Source of the DNA: Phoronis australis
Taxonomy: Eukaryota; Phoronida; Phoronidae
Direction of reading: 5' to 3'
Assembly: GCA_002633005.1 (NCBI GenBank)
Contig: NMRA01001195.1
Location: 1-41,385, forward strand
Length of the DNA: 41,385 bases
The first letter of the stretch is position 1. Every line of letters begins with the position of its first letter. Position numbers and translations under genes: made by a program. This document shows, piece by piece, positions 39,501 to 41,385 of the stretch. The notes beneath the pieces were generated by a model. The model did no database searches, was not told where the DNA came from, and worked only from the letters and a program-made list of their open reading frames with translations.

Positions 39501-40955
39501 TACTTTAGCAGACCATATTTTCCCGGTCGAAGCTTGGCGTGATAAAATGTGTAGTAAGCTATAATAGTTGCTAAGCCTTAATTTATAGATTCACTTCATT
39601 TCTACTTTGTTTAAATTTCCAATTGGTTTTGAGTATCAGCATTATTTGACAAAAATAGCTCGTCTTTTCTTAAAAGGTCACGACCTCCGACCCCGGGCCT
39701 CTGACATAGAAAGTAGTTACAAAGCCGAGGCCAGTCGAGAAAGGTAGATCGATTCATTGCAATGTTTTCTCGTTTAGTATGTGGTATAAATAGATTATTA
39801 CATGTTTTCAACCGTTATCCCCCTTCTCTAGAACCTCGTGGATTTTGTAGAATTATCACCCTCTGGGCTAACGCCCCTCGGGCGATAATTCTCCAAAATC
39901 CACTTGGGCTCTAGATAACGGGGATAACGACTTCGCCATGTAATAATCTACATTTAACACGTTTTGAATTAACAATCATAGTGAAAATGGTATTAATTCC
40001 AATTTCATATATTGATTACGAAATTCGCCAATAATTCAACACAGGAACCCGATACTTCGGGTGTTTCTCATTCATCGTCTGAATCAATATCCGTGAGAAA
40101 AAGTTGCTTTCATAGAGAAGTGAAACTGCAGCGACACCTACTGAGATTGCGACTGCTCCTCATATTCTCATAATAGTTTCATACAATACCTTCTAATTTT
40201 TTCTCCCGTAATTTCTTTGGCACGTCTTCAAGAGAATTTTCTAGCCAATATGGCAGGTGCTTGACAAACAGTTTGATCTCTGTGTTTAGACTGTAAAGGT
40301 AAAGAGTTTATTTTACATCATTTTGCTTAACGCATACATTAGGAATATCCAGAGTATGCAACTAGGAATACCCAGAGTATGCAACTAGAAATACCTAGAG
40401 TATGCGACTAGGAATACCCACAATATGCACCTCGCTTTACATGTGTTGTGATTGAATCGCTCAGAATCATCTTGTGTCAAATTCGGAACACGGCGCAATC
40501 GTAACGGAACTATGGCTAAGTATAGGCTCGCCCGCGATATCTCAGGCGACCGGCAGTGGCGCTGGGCAATGAAGAAAATTACTTCATTTTTTAAAGAAAA
40601 TGGAATCTTTGTGATGATGACAAAACAGACTATTTTAAATACAACAAATTTGTTACGAACGGGTTGCACAAAATATAAAAGATGTAATAAGCATTACAAA
40701 AAGAAGGTTTTGCGCGCAAACGCTGTGGACCGTAAACAAGTAGGTCTCTTAGTATCAAAGAAGGAGTTTAACCCCCCTCCCGACCTCCCCCCATTCGGTG
40801 CTATGCGCATCTACAATCGTGCTTTGAACAAATGTTCACAGACAAAATGTTGGGCCCCCCTTATGATATCCTAGATCCGCCACTGTTGCAGTTCTAATTG
40901 GTTACCTGTCAGGTAAATCTTGTATGGTCGATGGAACCAAGACGTCAATCAATAC
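30442..40955 (-). CDS. RFX6: RFX6-like transcription factor, 3' part (seven exons)
   Basis: Seven minus-strand exons join in phase: 40906-40955, 40190-40290, 37571-37774, 37112-37206, 34959-35199, 31474-32049 and 30442-30596. They total 1,422 nt and end in TAA at 30442-30444. In order they read VLVPSTIQDLPD, IKLFVKHLPYWLENSLEDVP, KRQMAFVHLAQTTR, LDFNSICSQA, PIEAFTEWMDNLIDKC, IMRDLTLQNAASFGSFHLLH and MFDEYVFLVIETQ. This is the extended dimerisation region of RFX4/6/8-type winged-helix factors, closest by eye to RFX6 (VEAFIEWLDT, ASSFGSFHLIR, YILLAMETQ). RFX6 directs endocrine pancreas and gut development in vertebrates. The DNA-binding domain must lie right of the window. The tail is rich in Y, H, S and P. 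Confidence 0.88.
30624..30855 (-). mobile_element. Short TIR element, copy B (inverted to copy A)
   Basis: Ends in TGCACGCACCCAG at the left and CTGGGTGCGCA at the right. Its minus strand carries GGCGAAGAGGGCAAAAAGGT and GAAACAAAAAGTCAGAAAAA, aligning with copy A at 29844-30081. It lies in the last RFX6 intron, starting within 30 bases of the terminal exon's acceptor. Confidence 0.65.
30856..31473. other. Rest of the last RFX6 intron
   Basis: About 620 bases without an exon, tandem array or recognisable element. Confidence 0.6.
31474..32049 (-). CDS. RFX6: RFX6 Y/H/S-rich tail exon
   Basis: The acceptor is TTTCCTTTACAG and the donor is G|GTAAAT. 576 nt, phase 1 at both ends. After DASGAISGARTKH it becomes low-complexity, rich in Y, H, S, T and F (a HHHH run near the middle), like the C-terminal tail of vertebrate RFX6. 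No globular domain seen. Confidence 0.85.
32604..33081. repeat. Minisatellite, 20-nt unit, about 24 copies
   Basis: The consensus unit CGTGTCGTCGTATTACCAGA repeats about 24 times with diverged copies (CGTGTCATCGTATTAACAGA, CGTATCGTTGTATTGCTGGA). It is rich in CpG. Repetitive open frames here, with YYQTC and RRVVV strings, are artefacts. Confidence 0.96.
33990..34280. repeat. Minisatellite, ACACTATACCATGTAAAAC family, about 8 copies
   Basis: Units of about 30-34 nt built on ACACTATACCATGTAAAA and TTATTACTTTCCAA. Some alternate with a GTGA insertion (CCAAGTGAACAC), giving a partly dimeric order. Confidence 0.93.
34959..35199 (-). CDS. RFX6: RFX6 exon with AASFGSFHLLHMMFDEY
   Basis: The acceptor is TTTCTTTTCAACAG and the donor is G|GTACAG. 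It encodes FRKKAGEFLRHWAVFGSLIM, RDLTLQNAASFGSFHLLHMM and FDEYVFLVIETQ, the most conserved block of the RFX C-terminal region. The frame runs past the donor to a stop 60 nt on, but the phase 1 junction with the next exon gives KNADASGA, matching human KNSDASKA. Confidence 0.93.
35200..36482. other. RFX6 intron, left part, with dispersed repeat and GGAC run
   Basis: Two related stretches, near 35862-35990 and 36180-36290, share TTAATAGAAACCT/CTAATAGATACCT, TTTGCCAAATTTGATGATAA-like text, AGATACAG and a GGAGGC(G/A)C motif. The second ends in (GGAC)n at 36295-36328. This looks like an interspersed repeat with a simple-sequence tail. No exon seen. Confidence 0.55.
36483..36981. repeat. Minisatellite, 37-nt unit, about 13 copies, palindromic core
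   Basis: The unit is TCAGTGTCTTAGTCTTTGGT plus TACTAG-TCTATA-CTAGTA text. Each unit has inverted halves (TACTAG … CTAGTA) that can fold. Several copies share a 4-nt deletion (CAGTGTTAGTC). It lies about 130 bases from the EAFTEWMDNL exon. Confidence 0.96.
37112..37206 (-). CDS. RFX6: RFX6 exon with EAFTEWMDNLIDKC
   Basis: The acceptor is TTTTGTTGCAG and the donor is CAG|GTAACG. It encodes FFNEFQDLLTKQAPIEAFTE then WMDNLIDKCVIQ, matching [20 protein letters not shown] of RFX6. 95 nt, phase 1 to phase 0. Confidence 0.9.
37207..37570. other. Short RFX6 intron
   Basis: 364-nt intron between two dimerisation-region exons, with consensus GTAAGT and TTGTTGCAG ends. Nothing else seen. Confidence 0.75.
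37571..37774 (-). CDS. RFX6: RFX6 exon with KRQMAFVHLAQTTR
   Basis: The acceptor is TTCATATTTTTCAG and the donor is T|GTAAGT. It encodes VKNFAHNMKRQMAFVHLAQ and later MVNDLAALDFNSICSQAAF, the signature of the RFX6 dimerisation region (KRQTSFLHLAQIAR, VDLNSIGSQA in human). 204 nt, phase 1 at both ends. Confidence 0.92.
39139..39160. repeat. Perfect 22-nt palindrome
   Basis: GTTATCTCAC-TAGTGAGATAAC equals its own reverse complement. It lies about 20 bases from the 3' end of the tRNA-like sequence. Confidence 0.9.
39175..39250 (-). repeat. tRNA-like sequence (SINE head or tRNA pseudogene)
   Basis: On the minus strand, TGGTGTAGTGGTAAAG resembles an A box and GGGTTCAAATCC (39183-39194) is a canonical B box, with about 30 nt between them. 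The acceptor arms (GGTGACGTCAG and TTTCCCGCC) do not pair, so a functional tRNA is unlikely. Confidence 0.6.
39791..39950. mobile_element. 160-bp fold-back (MITE-like) element
   Basis: Outer arms TAGATTATTACATG and CATGTAATAATCTA are perfect inverses. Inner arms CGTTATCCCC … TCTAGAACCTCGTGGATTTT … AATTATC and GATAATT … AAAATCCAC … TCTAGATAACGGGGATAACG pair with few mismatches, around a loop of about 20 bases. No coding capacity. Flanking target-site duplication not clear. Confidence 0.75.
40190..40290 (-). CDS. RFX6: RFX6 exon with IKLFVKHLPYWLENSLEDVP
   Basis: The acceptor is TACCTTTACAG and the donor is G|GTATTG on the minus strand. It encodes LNTEIKLFVKHLPYWLENSL then EDVPKKLREKKLE, aligning with the [20 protein letters not shown] segment of vertebrate RFX6. 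101 nt, phase 2 to phase 1. A 24-nt tandem array lies just upstream. Confidence 0.85.
40291..40905. other. RFX6 intron between the two most upstream exons
   Basis: Holds a 24-nt tandem array and, at its upstream end, a sequence reading CAGTGGCGGATCTAGG on the minus strand (40870-40885), which resembles a hAT terminal inverted repeat. The plus-strand open frame 40452-40874 has no recognisable domain. Confidence 0.5.
40341..40434. repeat. Minisatellite, 24-nt unit, 4 copies
   Basis: The unit AGGAATACCCAGAGTATGCA plus ACTA repeats four times with few changes, about 50 bases upstream of the exon at 40190-40290 on the RFX6 strand. Confidence 0.9.
40906..40955 (-). CDS. RFX6: RFX6 exon with VLVPSTIQDLPD
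   Basis: A 50-nt exon with acceptor ATTTGTTTGTAG and donor AG|GTAACC on the minus strand. It encodes VLIDVLVPSTIQDLPD, matching the VLTDVLIPATMQEMPE segment of vertebrate RFX6. Starts in phase 0, ends in phase 2. It is the most upstream exon in the window. It is too short to show up as an open frame, but alignment and exact phasing with the next exon support it. Confidence 0.8.
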
Positions 40956-41385
40956 CTACAAACAAATCGCATTGTCCATGACAAGCGTGGTGGATCGATG
41001 CACACATTATTTCTGCGATGATTGGTATTCTTTAAAGTGTTGTCTACTGTATGAGCTGATGAAGCTTAATTATAAGTACGGTCTGTAATTGTTGAGAGCT
41101 GTGACGAGCAATGCTTCCTGTTATTACCAACTTGAATTTTGTAGGACTCTTGCGTCTCAGCGGAAGAACTCGAGAAAACATATTTTGCTCAAAACCATTG
41201 AATATAGTCAAAAGTTTAAATAGGATCTTTTCAGCTCAATTTAGTCTCGTTCAAGTTCCGTAGATTTCGTTGCACAATACATTGTTAATTTATTCACTGT
41301 TATTACACTGCCACCTGGGTGTACCTTATATACATGTAGAATGACTAGTATACCTTGTACAGTATAGAGTCACACAGACCGACGA
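40956..41385. other. RFX6 intron running off the window
   Basis: I searched the minus strand for the preceding RFX6 exon (HLLPLL or CDSILYK-like text) and did not find it. No other feature seen. Confidence 0.6.

Larger units (their letters stand above)
37775..40189. other. RFX6 intron with tRNA-like and fold-back elements
   Basis: 2.4 kb. It holds the 22-nt palindrome, the tRNA-like sequence and the 160-bp fold-back element. Open frames on either strand lack family features. Confidence 0.6.

Noticed and set aside
40452-40874. Plus-strand open frame of 140 codons
   Set aside because: Lies in an RFX6 intron, has no domain, and ends in likely transposon sequence.
1-41385. CRISPR-like reading of the regular tandem arrays
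   Set aside because: Units are contiguous repeats with no unique spacers, no cas genes nearby, and the genome is animal.

Overview
This is animal nuclear DNA from an intron-rich genome. Short exons are bounded by GT/AG sites with matching phases, introns run from a few hundred bases to nearly 9 kb, and there is no operon structure. The packing of introns with unrelated minisatellites, the Penelope-like and Ty3/gypsy elements, tRNA-derived SINE-like sequence and apparent high heterozygosity fit a marine invertebrate (mollusc, brachiopod, lancelet, hemichordate and similar). The sequence alone does not fix the phylum.

Three protein-coding genes can be assembled by joining exons in phase. (1) Bases 645-3153, plus strand: the last three coding exons of a SERGEF-like RCC1-repeat protein, whose 5' part lies left of the window. 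(2) Bases 8078-29771, plus strand: an apparently complete SLC22-family (major facilitator, organic ion) transporter of 12 exons. A diverged Ty3/gypsy element and a head-to-head pair of Penelope-like fragments sit in intron 1. A 1.8-kb segment carrying exons 10 and 11 appears twice. (3) Bases 30442-40955, minus strand: the last seven coding exons of an RFX6-like transcription factor, covering the extended dimerisation region, the C-terminal tail and the stop. Its DNA-binding-domain exons lie right of the window. SLC22 and RFX6 are convergent, with stop codons about 670 bp apart.

Between and inside the genes there are at least seventeen tandem arrays with units of 19-75 bp, two long fold-back elements, two inverted copies of a short terminal-inverted-repeat element flanking the last RFX6 exon, tRNA-like SINE heads and hammerhead-like motifs of Penelope type. 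Two arrays end directly at SLC22 splice acceptors. The three genes show no evident functional link; they are simply neighbours.

Three single N bases (17438, 19840, 27663) mark imperfect assembly. The one at 27663 lies exactly at the junction of the SLC22 duplication, so that duplication may be a haplotype artefact. I found no CRISPR array, operon-like defence system or other clearly new multi-gene system. The most unusual signals are the splice-acceptor tandem arrays, the exon 10-11 duplication, and the repeat structures around RFX6.
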